A stretch of 15,463 nucleotides of DNA from an uncultured Collinsella sp. (lineage in GTDB: Bacteria; Actinomycetota; Coriobacteriia; Coriobacteriales; Coriobacteriaceae), in contig CAAFQK010000013.1 in assembly GCA_900765115.1 (NCBI GenBank), positions 1 to 15,463 of the forward strand. The letters are read 5' to 3'. The notes under the pieces were generated by a model, which made no database searches, was not told the DNA's origin, and was given only the letters and a program-made list of their open reading frames with translations. A program made the position numbers and the translations under genes. Below are positions 6,838 to 14,070 of this stretch, piece after piece. Each line of letters opens with the position of its first letter. Position 1 is the first letter of the stretch.

Positions 6838-9021
6838 TTAGGACCAGAGGAGATCGCTGCGGGTGATGGTGGCGCCGATGGCAAAGGGCATGCAGGCGAT
6901 GACCGGATACAGGTAGCGCATGTAGGTCGAGCCGTTGCAGGGACCGATCAGGCACACGGCGAGCACGCCCAGCAGCGGCACCCAAATGGCCAGCCCGCGC
7001 CACGAATGACGACGTAGCAGATAGACCACCACGGCGATCATGATCCACACATAGGTGGCCGAGCTCATGGTGAGCGAGATAAACGGGATGCGCTGTACTG
7101 CCACGCGATACAGGTTGATCAGGTGGTCGCACCAGCGCACAACCTTGCTATCGACCGGATGGAAGTCAAAGTACTTGAGGTTATCGGGCTTCGCCATGAT
7201 CTCGGCACTGCGCGCCGTGCTGTAGACCCACGCATCGCGGGCACTCGGATAAAAGTAGCCGTAGTAGTTATTGATGAGCGCCGAGATATAGCACTCGGGA
7301 TCCTTTTTGAACATCTGGGCCCACACCTCAAAATAGGCCTTGATGTCCTCCTGCGAGGCGTACTCGTTAAAGCAATTTTTGACGGCGTCCGACTTATCCG
7401 GGTTGTAACGGCGGCCCAGATTCTCGTACTTGAGCACGCGGTCGATCACGGCACGCTCTTCGTCGGTCACCAAGCCGTCGCAAGGAGCCTCCACGATGGT
7501 GCCGTCCTCCTTAACCGTGGGGTTGACGCCCGAGTTGAGGCCGTCGTGCTTTTGGACGAAACGAGCCGTCTGCTGGAACGGAATCGAGAGGATTTCGCGC
7601 TTGGAACCAGGCGTGATGTCGTGCGCCGGCATAAAGACCTTAGTGAAGTACATGTTGGAGGCAAGGCAGAGTGCAAGCACCGCAAGAACTCCCACCCAGC
7701 GGAAACGCGGGATGGCGCCCGAAGGCGCAGCACCAGCCTGCCTGGCTGCACGATGAGCCACATGCGCGTCCCATGCGCAAAACGCCGCCGCGATTACGCA
7801 TGCCGCCAGGGGAAACACCAGGCCGCCGTTACGCAGAAACGTGGAACCCATGGCGCCCAGAGCGAGCAGCAGCCAGTCATGGCGCGCAAAGAGCACGGGC
7901 CTCTGTTCGCCCGCACGCTCGGCATTGGCATCGCGACGGGGCAGGCCGCAGGCCACGAGCTTCACGGTCTGCACCAACAGCACCAAAAACGCGTCGGCAA
8001 ACAGCACATCTTTGGTAAGCAGCGCCGCGTAGTTGGAGAACATGGGCATAAACACAAAGAACAGCAAGATCACGCCGCGGACCGGCAGGCTCACGCCCAG
8101 CTTACGCAGCGACGAGATGGAATAGGCCATGCAGGCGGCCGTAATGACGAACTGGGCGCAGGTGTAGATGGCAAGACCTGCGTTGGCGCTATTGAACAGC
8201 GAAAGCCCCAGCTGGACGCACGAACCGATGATAGCCGTGTGCGCCACGGGGTGATGTCCGTTGAGCAACACATTGGGATTGAGCAGACGCAAGTAGTCGC
8301 TCGTGCCGTTGGGATAGTTGAACCACTGGCGAATCTGCGCGCCCGTATCTCCCATAAAAAGGCCGGGCAGCGAAGCGATGAGCGTGGGCGTCCAGGCGAT
8401 CATAAGCACCAGGAAGGGCCCGGCAAAGGGATGGACCGAGAGCACGGCGCGAGTCACACGCCATACGCGGCCAAAGTGCGCTTCGGAAAACGGGATGCGC
8501 CGAGAGCTCAGCCAATCTAGACACTCAAAGGCAAGGTAGAAGGCAACGATCGCCAGGAGCATCCAGCCCGCGCCGCCAATCCAGGCGCAGATGATGCGAG
8601 CTTTGTCGCCAAGGACAATCTCGGCCGAGTCGGTGAGGTCGTAGCTGCGGCCGAACACCATGCAGATGGCGAAGAACAGCGACGGCAGAATGATCGATGG
8701 ACGCCAGGTGTCGCCACGGCCAAAGAACACGTAGCGAAACGGCAAGGTGAGCAGGCAGGCAAGTGCAAGCAGCATGACCGCGTCGGTATGGCCGGCAAAC
8801 GAAAGGAGCACCTCGTAGCACACGTACAGCATGCCCGAGGCTTTGGGGTCAATCGCCAAGACTGCGTTGCTCGACACCGGGGCAGGATCGATGGAAAACG
8901 CCGTGGTCGCCAACAGCGCGAGCAAAAATGCGATGAGCGTCTGCTTGGCGGGGTAGCGCTTAAACCAGACGATGCGGGCAGCGTCGCGCGCAGCCGTTGT
9001 GGAGAGGTCGGGATCCTTCAC
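6838..9021 (-). CDS. DUF6020-type polytopic membrane protein, GT-C-like
   Basis: A 727-residue membrane protein with about a dozen hydrophobic segments. GDTGAQ (residues 224-229), with its acidic residue in a loop after a membrane span, and NPNVLLNGHHPVAHT (248-262) recall the first extracytoplasmic loop of GT-C glycosyltransferases and of DUF6020 proteins. A large soluble region (about 455-645, including REILSIPFQQTARFV) is probably outside the membrane, before the last spans. A role in transferring a lipid-linked sugar to a surface polymer is inference; no substrate can be read. The start is a GTG at 9021 with AAAGG about ten bases upstream, a loose fit, so the true start might differ. Palindromic elements flank the gene on both sides (6803-6837, 9062-9096). 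Confidence 0.85.
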   Translation of the reverse strand: MKDPDLSTTAARDAARIVWFKRYPAKQTLIAFLLALLATTAFSIDPAPVSSNAVLAIDPKASGMLYVCYEVLLSFAGHTDAVMLLALACLLTLPFRYVFFGRGDTWRPSIILPSLFFAICMVFGRSYDLTDSAEIVLGDKARIICAWIGGAGWMLLAIVAFYLAFECLDWLSSRRIPFSEAHFGRVWRVTRAVLSVHPFAGPFLVLMIAWTPTLIASLPGLFMGDTGAQIRQWFNYPNGTSDYLRLLNPNVLLNGHHPVAHTAIIGSCVQLGLSLFNSANAGLAIYTCAQFVITAACMAYSISSLRKLGVSLPVRGVILLFFVFMPMFSNYAALLTKDVLFADAFLVLLVQTVKLVACGLPRRDANAERAGEQRPVLFARHDWLLLALGAMGSTFLRNGGLVFPLAACVIAAAFCAWDAHVAHRAARQAGAAPSGAIPRFRWVGVLAVLALCLASNMYFTKVFMPAHDITPGSKREILSIPFQQTARFVQKHDGLNSGVNPTVKEDGTIVEAPCDGLVTDEERAVIDRVLKYENLGRRYNPDKSDAVKNCFNEYASQEDIKAYFEVWAQMFKKDPECYISALINNYYGYFYPSARDAWVYSTARSAEIMAKPDNLKYFDFHPVDSKVVRWCDHLINLYRVAVQRIPFISLTMSSATYVWIMIAVVVYLLRRHSWRGLAIWVPLLGVLAVCLIGPCNGSTYMRYLYPVIACMPFAIGATITRSDLLWS

Positions 9022-9061
9022 AGTCCGAAAGCCTTTCTAGAAACCTATCAAACTCGGCAAG

Positions 9062-9096
9062 ACCACCACAAAGGTGCCTGTCCCCTTTGTGGTGGT
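9062..9096 (-). repeat. Stop-adjacent palindromic element, copy 2
   Basis: A perfect 13-bp inverted repeat (ACCACCACAAAGG and its complement) surrounds a 9-base centre, giving GGGGACAGG on the minus strand. It begins eight bases after the lgt stop (9105-9107). The core is shared with 6803-6837 but the outer arms differ. On the plus strand it is followed by TTTT, so it could also stop antisense transcription. Confidence 0.8.
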
Positions 9097-9104
9097 TTTG
9101 GTGG

Positions 9105-9926
9105 TTAGGCGTCCAGGTAGACGCGCTGGGGCTGGTTGCGGCGACGGGCGAAGATGATGAGTGCCAGGCCCGCGATTACGAGCGGCAGGCTCAGCAGCTG
9201 ACCCATAGTGATAACGCCTCCCAGCAGATAGCCCAGCTGGGCATCAGGCACGCGCACGAATTCAACGAGAAAGCGGACGATGCCGTACCCCATCACGAAC
9301 ACGCCCATAAACGTACCCTGGGGCAGCAGCGGCTTTTTGCGGCTGAGTACTTGCAAAATGCAGAAGAGCACGATGCCCTCTAGGAATGCCTCATAGAGTT
9401 GGGAAGGATGACGCGGCATATCGCCCGCGGTGCCGCCAAAGACCACACCTCAAGGCAGATCGGTCGGTTTGCCCCACAGCTCGCCGTTGACAAAGTTGGC
9501 GCAACGGCCCAGGCACAGGGCCAGCGGGGCGCCGATCACGGCAAGGTCGGCGATGGTCCAGGCGTCGAGCTTATACATGCGGCACACGATGATGCCGCCC
9601 AAGATGCCGCCCACCAGGCCACCGTGGAAGCTCATGCCGCCCTCGTTGGTGGCAAAGATCTCGAGCGGGTGAGTCCAATAGTAGCCATCGCCGTAAAAGA
9701 CGACGTAGAACAGGCGCGCGCCGATGATGAGGCCAAAGACCGCGCCGACCACGACGCTCGTCAGGTCATCGATCGTGATGTCGAAGCCCCAACGACGCTG
9801 CGTGCGGTACATAACGACCGCCGTAAGCAGAGCGCCGATCACGTAGGCCAGGCCGTACCAGTAGATCGTGATGGGGCCCGCCGAGATCGCGACGGGATCA
9901 AGCATATGGTAGAGGTCGTTGAGCAT
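9105..9926 (-). pseudogene. lgt: Prolipoprotein diacylglyceryl transferase, interrupted by in-frame TGA
   Basis: Lgt moves diacylglycerol from phosphatidylglycerol to the lipobox cysteine of prolipoproteins in the cytoplasmic membrane. The full frame is 273 codons plus stop, normal for the family. Start ATG 9926 follows AGGGGG at about seven bases. Family features are present: ITIYWYGL, SFHGGLVGG (His 101), GRCANFVNGELWG (Arg 141, Asn 144) and, after the break, PRHPSQLYEA (Tyr 178) and EFVRVPD. Codon 159 is TGA (9450-9452), in LP-stop-GVVFGG, where homologs read TDLPWAMVF-like; TGG to TGA is a single transition. The stop separates the first catalytic residues from the Tyr and Arg of the second half, so neither piece should work alone. 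Loss of lgt would disable lipoprotein anchoring, so a read or assembly error must be excluded. Confidence 0.93.
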
Positions 9927-9953
9927 ATCGATCCCCCTGCTCCCTACATACAA

Positions 9954-9986
9954 ATGCGGCCACGGGCCTTGCGCTCGCAGCCGCAT
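9954..9986 (-). terminator. Stem-loop between nifU-like gene and lgt
   Basis: A perfect 7-bp stem (ATGCGGC / GCCGCAT) with a GC-rich 19-base interior is followed on the minus strand by TTTGTATG. It lies about 50 bases past the NifU-like stop and just before the lgt ribosome site. It could end the upstream transcript or act as an lgt leader structure. Confidence 0.35.
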
Positions 9987-10035
9987 ATTTGGGCGTAACG
10001 TCTATACGGAGCGTACCGTCCGCAGCTTTCGCATC

Positions 10036-10314
10036 TTAGAACGGCGCGTACTCGTCGTACAGGTCCTCGGCCTCGCCGGAAGCATTGACCTGCTCAACGC
10101 GGGTAACGCCGGGCACATGCTCCTTCAGAATGCGCTCGATACCCATGGAAAGGGTTAGCGAGCTCATGGGGCAGCCGGCGCAGGCGCCCTGCAGCTCCAG
10201 CTTGACGACACCCTCGTCGTCGACGCCCACATACTCCATATCGCCGCCATCGGCCTGCAGGTTGGGGCGAATCTCTTCAAGAACCTTCTTAAGCAGCTCT
10301 TCGTTAACAGCCAC
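10036..10314 (-). CDS. NifU-like Fe-S scaffold protein (C-terminal NifU domain)
   Basis: A 92-residue cytoplasmic protein consisting of a single NifU C-terminal domain (Nfu type), which holds a Fe-S cluster and passes it to target proteins. Visible hallmarks are EEIRPNLQADGGDMEYVGVD, LQGACAGCPMSSLTL with the CxxC cluster ligands, and GIERILKEHVPGV. The start is GTG 10314, with AGGAG five bases upstream. A short acidic tail (EDLYDEYAPF) is the only unusual part. The 16-bp palindrome at 10337-10352 lies in its leader. It is followed by lgt on the same strand, 109 bases away. Confidence 0.95.
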   Translation of the reverse strand: MAVNEELLKKVLEEIRPNLQADGGDMEYVGVDDEGVVKLELQGACAGCPMSSLTLSMGIERILKEHVPGVTRVEQVNASGEAEDLYDEYAPF

Positions 10315-10336
10315 AGGGGCTCCTTTCTCACAATAA

Positions 10337-10352
10337 CGCGGGCGCGCCCGCG
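10337..10352. promoter_or_regulatory. Perfect 16-bp GC palindrome ahead of the nifU-like gene
   Basis: CGCGGGCGCGCCCGCG is its own reverse complement and lies 23 bases before the GTG start of the NifU-like gene. Having no loop, it looks more like a dimeric protein binding site than a terminator. In a GC-rich genome chance palindromes do occur. No binding protein can be named. Confidence 0.4.
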
Positions 10353-10425
10353 GACAGAAGCTATGTTACTACAGCCATGTACCCGCTCACGAGCCGTCCA
10401 TGCGCGCAGACGCGACTTTCACGAG

Positions 10426-10455
10426 TAGTCAATTTGGGACGGGGCTCTTTTGGCT
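10426..10455 (+). repeat. 30-bp intergenic repeat (TTTGGGACGGGGCT), copy 1
   Basis: Agrees with the reverse complement of 11997-12026 at 27 of 30 positions; the central TTTGGGACGGGGCT is identical. It lies in the gap between the dCMP deaminase-like gene and the NifU-like gene. A 12-bp palindrome (CGCCAGCTGGCG, 10463-10474) lies between it and the deaminase stop. Its function is unknown. Confidence 0.8.
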
Positions 10456-10484
10456 GTTTTGCCGCCAGCTGGCGTTGGCACGCA

Positions 10485-11009
10485 CTACTGCTGAGCTTGT
10501 CCCCCGGTACCAATCTGAACATCGACGATGACCTGGCGGTAGCTGATGCCGCAGGAGTCGAGAATGCGGCGGCTGATACGGCCGTCATCGGTGTCGGCAT
10601 ACTTATTGTCCAGGTAGACGACCTCGCCCACGCCCACCTGCGCCAGGATCTTGGCGCAGTCGTGGCACGGGAACAGCGTGACGTAGACCGTGGAACCCTC
10701 GAGGTCTTTGAGCGAGCCGCGGTAGTTGAGCACGGCGTTGGCCTCGGCATGCACCACGTAGTTGTGCTTATCCTGCAACGGGTCATCGCTCGTTCCCCAC
10801 GGGAAAAAGTCATCGTTGAGCGCCGAGGGCGTACCGTTGTAGCCCACCGAAAGGATGCGGTGGTTGGTGTTGGCGATGCACGCGCCCACCTGCGTGTTGG
10901 GGTCCTTGCTGCGGCGCTGCGCGGCAATGGCCACGCTCATAAAGAACTCGTCCCAGCTAATGACGTCGCGGCGCTTGCCCGACGCGGTTTGATGAAGATC
11001 GTCCGACAT
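10485..11009 (-). CDS. dCMP deaminase family protein
   Basis: A 174-residue zinc-dependent deaminase of the deoxycytidylate deaminase/ComEB type, expected to convert dCMP to dUMP for dTMP synthesis. The zinc site is clear: HAEANA (His 87, Glu 89) and PCHDCAK (Cys 115, Cys 118). The N-terminal WDEFFMSVAIAAQRRSKDPNTQVGACI and the GYNGTPSALNDD segment are typical. Start ATG 11009 is chosen because GGAGG lies eight bases upstream and an extended -10 (11044-11052) is nearby; the open frame to 11045 would run into that promoter. It ends in TAG. It is separated from coaX by 82 bases on the same strand. Confidence 0.93.
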   Translation of the reverse strand: MSDDLHQTASGKRRDVISWDEFFMSVAIAAQRRSKDPNTQVGACIANTNHRILSVGYNGTPSALNDDFFPWGTSDDPLQDKHNYVVHAEANAVLNYRGSLKDLEGSTVYVTLFPCHDCAKILAQVGVGEVVYLDNKYADTDDGRISRRILDSCGISYRQVIVDVQIGTGGQAQQ

Positions 11010-11043
11010 GGCAGACACCTCCGAAATCGCAATAGTTTGACCC

Positions 11044-11052
11044 ATTGTAGCA
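11044..11052 (-). promoter_or_regulatory. Extended -10 promoter (TGCTACAAT) for the deaminase gene
   Basis: TGCTACAAT on the minus strand fits the extended -10 pattern TGnTAtAAT and lies about 35 bases before the ATG at 11009. No strong -35 is visible, which is usual for extended -10 promoters. Confidence 0.5.
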
Positions 11053-11091
11053 GGTGAAAGGTAGGGGCGCTTATCCCACCAGCCCCTCGCC

Positions 11092-11943
11092 CTACGCGCG
11101 GCGAGGCTTTTGGTTGATGCGGTACAGCTCGGCGAGACCCCGCAGCGTCAGCGCATCGTCGACCGTCAGGCTATGGCCGACCAGCGCCGCAAGTGCCTCG
11201 GCATCGTCGCCGGTAATGACGATGGGCACGCTGCCCTCCCCCGCGGCCTTGGTCGCGCGCATCTCGGCGAGCACCATGTCGAGCATGCCGTCGATGCGGG
11301 CCACCTCGCCCAAAACCACGCCCGAGCGCATGGCCTCGCGCGTGTTGCGGCCGATGACGTGTGTCGGCGCCGAGGGCTCGACCTGAGGCAGGCGCGCTGC
11401 TGCCGCCGAAAGCGAGCGGGCGCCGAGCGCCAGCCCCGGCGCGATAACGCCGCCGACAAAGGTGCCGTGCGCGTCGATGACCTCGATATTGGTTGTCGTG
11501 CCCAGGTCAATCACGATGCACGGAGAGCCGTAGACAGCGCGGGCCGCCACGGCATCGGCGATGCGGTCGGGACCGATCTCGGCCGGGTCGTCGTAGTGCA
11601 CGGGCATGCCGGTCTTAAGTCCCGGCCCCACCGTGAGCACGCGCCCCGAGCAGGTACGGGAAAGCGCTTCCTTCCACGGGCGCTCGAGCGCCGGGACCAC
11701 GCAGCTCAGCACAGCAGCCGCGGGCACAAGCGCACCCGGCATGCCCGCATCGGCCGCCAGTGCGGCCATGACCTGCACGAGACGCATGCGCGCCTCGTCT
11801 GCTGTGATGCTCGACGGCGTGGTGATCTCGCACGTCGCAAGCGGACATTCCTGCGCCGCGGCCGAATCCTCGGCAAACAGGCCAAAGCGAATGAACGTGT
11901 TGCCCACGTCGACCGTCAATATATATGCGCACCCATTAAGCAT
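11092..11943 (-). CDS. coaX: Type III pantothenate kinase
   Basis: A 283-residue enzyme that phosphorylates pantothenate in the first step of coenzyme A synthesis. Family motifs in order: LTVDVGNTFIRFGLF (phosphate loop), VLSCVVPAL, EIGPDRIADAVAA, IVIDLGTTTNIEVID and GGVIAPGLALGARSL with AARLPQVE. The GTATT-like motif reads GTTTN here, a mild departure. Start ATG 11943 has AAAGGAG eight bases upstream; the in-frame extension to 12066 crosses an intergenic repeat and is rejected. It lies divergent from the OPT transporter across a 208-base gap. Confidence 0.95.
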   Translation of the reverse strand: MLNGCAYILTVDVGNTFIRFGLFAEDSAAAQECPLATCEITTPSSITADEARMRLVQVMAALAADAGMPGALVPAAAVLSCVVPALERPWKEALSRTCSGRVLTVGPGLKTGMPVHYDDPAEIGPDRIADAVAARAVYGSPCIVIDLGTTTNIEVIDAHGTFVGGVIAPGLALGARSLSAAAARLPQVEPSAPTHVIGRNTREAMRSGVVLGEVARIDGMLDMVLAEMRATKAAGEGSVPIVITGDDAEALAALVGHSLTVDDALTLRGLAELYRINQKPRRA

Positions 11944-11996
11944 CGTCGGCGCTCCTTTCGTCTGCCCAGCAGTATATCCCTCCGGCAAACAGGGGT

Positions 11997-12026
11997 AGCT
12001 AAAATAGCCCCGTCCCAAAATGACTA
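11997..12026 (-). repeat. 30-bp intergenic repeat (TTTGGGACGGGGCT), copy 2
   Basis: The inverted copy of 10426-10455, with three differences in 30 bases. It lies between divergent coaX and the OPT transporter and ends nine bases before a TATACT (12036-12041) that may be the OPT -10. The element would therefore overlap the -35 area, which has no good hexamer of its own. Confidence 0.8.
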
Positions 12027-12035
12027 GCTTGCGGC

Positions 12036-12115
12036 TATACTGGTGCGCGGTCGTTTGCGAGCTCACGCGGCGGCCCTTGGTAACCCGACTTCCCGCGCCG
12101 TATCCGTAACGGCGC
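12036..12115 (+). promoter_or_regulatory. Candidate -10 and structured leader of the OPT transporter gene
   Basis: TATACT (12036-12041) is a good -10 without a recognisable -35. The transcript would have a leader of about 100 bases before the ATG at 12152. The leader contains a perfect 7-bp hairpin, GCGCCGT (12095-12101) and ACGGCGC (12109-12115), with a 7-base loop. No known riboswitch was recognised. Confidence 0.4.
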
Positions 12116-12151
12116 TCCCGGGGGAAGCGGATATACGCAAAGGAGTTCTAT

Positions 12152-13855
12152 ATGAGCAATCCCTCGAACCGCGCTTCGATGCGCGGGCAACTCACGCTGC
12201 GCGGCGTCGTCATCGGCGTCCTTGGCTGCGTGATCATCACGGCAAGCTCGGCCTACACCGCCCTCAAGATGGGCGCACTCCCCTGGCCGATCGTCTTCGC
12301 TGCCGTCATCTCGCTGTTCTTCCTGAAGCTCATGGGCAACGCCAGCCTCAACGAGGCCAACGTCACCCACACCATCATGTCCGCAGGCGCCATGGTCGCC
12401 GGCGGTCTGGCGTTTACCATCCCGGGCGCCTGGATGCTGGGCTATGCCGACCAGATCAGCTGGCTCGACATGTTTATCGTGGCACTCGCCGGCACTATCC
12501 TGGGCCTGCTGGCCACGGCACTCATCCACCGTCACTTTATCGTGGACGCCGCGCTTGAGTTCCCCACCGGCAACGCCGCAGCTCAGACCCTGCGCGCCAC
12601 TGAGGCCGGTGGCAAGACCGGCAAGCAGCTCTTTGGCTCCATGGCCGTCGCCGGCATCTACAGCGTGCTGCGCGACGCTCTGGGCGTGGTGCCCAGCATA
12701 CTGTGCACGCTCAATATCCCCGGCGTGACCTTTGCCATCTACAACTCGCCCATGCTGCTCTCCGTCGGCTTCCTTGTGGGCTTCGCCCCGGTCGCGTTCT
12801 GGTTTGCCGGCGCGCTGCTGGGCAATTTTGGCATCATTGTCGGCGGCACCGCTGCCGGTCTGTTTGACGTTATGACCGCACAGGGCATTGTTAAGTCCCT
12901 GGGTATGGGCCTCATGATGGGCTTTGGCGTCGCCGTCGTCCTCAAGGACATCTTGCCGCAGGTCGCCGGTATCGTCCGCGGCCTCGCCGCCGACAGCTCC
13001 ACCGACACCGACGAGCAGTCGCTCATCTCGGGCTCCCTTAAGCTCGACGCCGGTATCATCGGCCTGGGCGCTGCCGCCATCGCCGTGATCGTCGCTATCG
13101 CGCTCGACCTCGGCCCCGTTCCGGCCGTCATCGTCACGCTGTTCACCTTTGTCACCACCATCATGAGCGCGCAGAGCTGCGGCCAGACGGGCATCGACCC
13201 CATGGAGATCTTCGGCCTCATCGTCATGCTCATCGTTGCCGCCTTCGCGCAGCTCGCTCAGGTCAAGCTGTTCTTTATCGCCGGCATCGTGGCCGTAGCG
13301 TGCGGCCTTGCGGGCGACGTCATGAACGACTTTAAGGCCGGCGCCGTGCTGGGCACCAACCCGCGCGCACAGTGGGTTGGCCAGGCCATCGGCGGCATCG
13401 TGGGCGCCCTGGTCGCCGCCGCCGTCATGGTCGCGCTCGTCACCGCCTATGGTCCGGACGCCTTCGGCCCCGACAAGAGCTTCGTTGCCGCGCAGGCAAG
13501 CGTGGTCGCCACCATGGTCTCGGGCATCCCGAGCGTGCCGTGGTTCGCAGGCGGCTTTATCGCCGGCATCGTCATGTACTGGCTCGGCATTCCGGCCATG
13601 ATGATCGGCCTGGGCGTGTACCTGCCGTTCTATATGTCGCTCACGGCTTTCCTGGGCTCCTGCGTTAAGCTCGTCTACGACAAGTGGGCCGCTCACCGCG
13701 ACGCCGAGGCCGGTCTTTCGGACGAGGAGAAGGCCGCCAAGGACGCCGCCTTCCAGGAGCAGGGCCTGGTTGTCGCCAGCGGCCTGCTGGGCGGCGAGTC
13801 TATCGTCGGCGTTATCCTGGCGTTTGTCTCTGTTGGCCTGAGCCTGCTGGGCTAA
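12152..13855 (+). CDS. OPT family oligopeptide transporter
   Basis: A 567-residue polytopic membrane protein of the oligopeptide transporter (OPT) family. These are proton-driven carriers of short peptides or, in some members, metal chelates. The N-terminal LRGVVIGVLGCVIITASSAYTAL and MGNASLNEANVTHTI segments, EFPTGNAAAQTLRA, MSAQSCGQTGIDPMEIFG and AGDVMNDFKAGAVLGTNPRAQ are typical of the prokaryotic branch. About 14 hydrophobic segments are present, with a polar loop near DSSTDTDEQSL and a charged stretch near the C-terminus (DEEKAAKDAAF) before a last span. Start ATG 12152 has AAAGGAG six bases upstream. It is monocistronic, with a strong terminator 25 bases past the stop. The exact substrate cannot be read. 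Confidence 0.95.
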   Translation: MSNPSNRASMRGQLTLRGVVIGVLGCVIITASSAYTALKMGALPWPIVFAAVISLFFLKLMGNASLNEANVTHTIMSAGAMVAGGLAFTIPGAWMLGYADQISWLDMFIVALAGTILGLLATALIHRHFIVDAALEFPTGNAAAQTLRATEAGGKTGKQLFGSMAVAGIYSVLRDALGVVPSILCTLNIPGVTFAIYNSPMLLSVGFLVGFAPVAFWFAGALLGNFGIIVGGTAAGLFDVMTAQGIVKSLGMGLMMGFGVAVVLKDILPQVAGIVRGLAADSSTDTDEQSLISGSLKLDAGIIGLGAAAIAVIVAIALDLGPVPAVIVTLFTFVTTIMSAQSCGQTGIDPMEIFGLIVMLIVAAFAQLAQVKLFFIAGIVAVACGLAGDVMNDFKAGAVLGTNPRAQWVGQAIGGIVGALVAAAVMVALVTAYGPDAFGPDKSFVAAQASVVATMVSGIPSVPWFAGGFIAGIVMYWLGIPAMMIGLGVYLPFYMSLTAFLGSCVKLVYDKWAAHRDAEAGLSDEEKAAKDAAFQEQGLVVASGLLGGESIVGVILAFVSVGLSLLG

Positions 13856-13880
13856 ACCCAATAACAACGCACCCGTGCAG

Positions 13881-13918
13881 AGCGCGGGGTCGGAGACCAT
13901 CCGGCCCCGCGCTTTTTT
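13881..13918 (+). terminator. Intrinsic terminator of the OPT gene
   Basis: A 13-bp stem (AGCGCGGGGTCGG / CCGGCCCCGCGCT, one G-U pair) with a 7-base loop is followed by TTTTTT. It lies just past the OPT stop codon. Confidence 0.95.
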
Positions 13919-13995
13919 GTCTATTTGACTCTTATGATCCTCACGGCGTTTTTAGTCATGCCGATTGGTCTGACTTCCAGGTCAACAAACCCTGT

Positions 13996-14024
13996 CTGAC
14001 ACCTCGCTCAACGCGGTGTAGAGT
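13996..14024 (+). promoter_or_regulatory. Sigma-70-like promoter for the DUF389 gene
   Basis: CTGACA (13996-14001) and TAGAGT (14019-14024) are separated by 17 bases, about 45 bases ahead of the ATG at 14071. Both hexamers are fair matches. The gene is isolated from the OPT gene by a terminator, so its own promoter is expected here. Confidence 0.55.
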
Positions 14025-14070
14025 AAAGACGACGGGCGGGATACGCGGCACGTGCCAGAACGAGGTGGAC

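Noticed and set aside
7123..8520. Plus-strand ORF of 465 codons inside the DUF6020-like gene
   Set aside because: Antisense to a convincing membrane protein; low-complexity composition and no ribosome site.
9450..9452. Selenocysteine at the lgt TGA
   Set aside because: The family has Trp here, not Cys, and no selenocysteine insertion hairpin is evident after the codon.
12035..13900. Minus-strand ORF of 621 codons opposite the OPT gene
   Set aside because: His/Asp/Gly-rich composition typical of antisense reading of GC-rich membrane-protein codons; it runs through the terminator and a repeat.
13968..14000. Direct repeat GTCTGAC, twice within 33 bases, upstream of the DUF389 gene
   Set aside because: Too short to separate from chance; the second copy overlaps the proposed -35.
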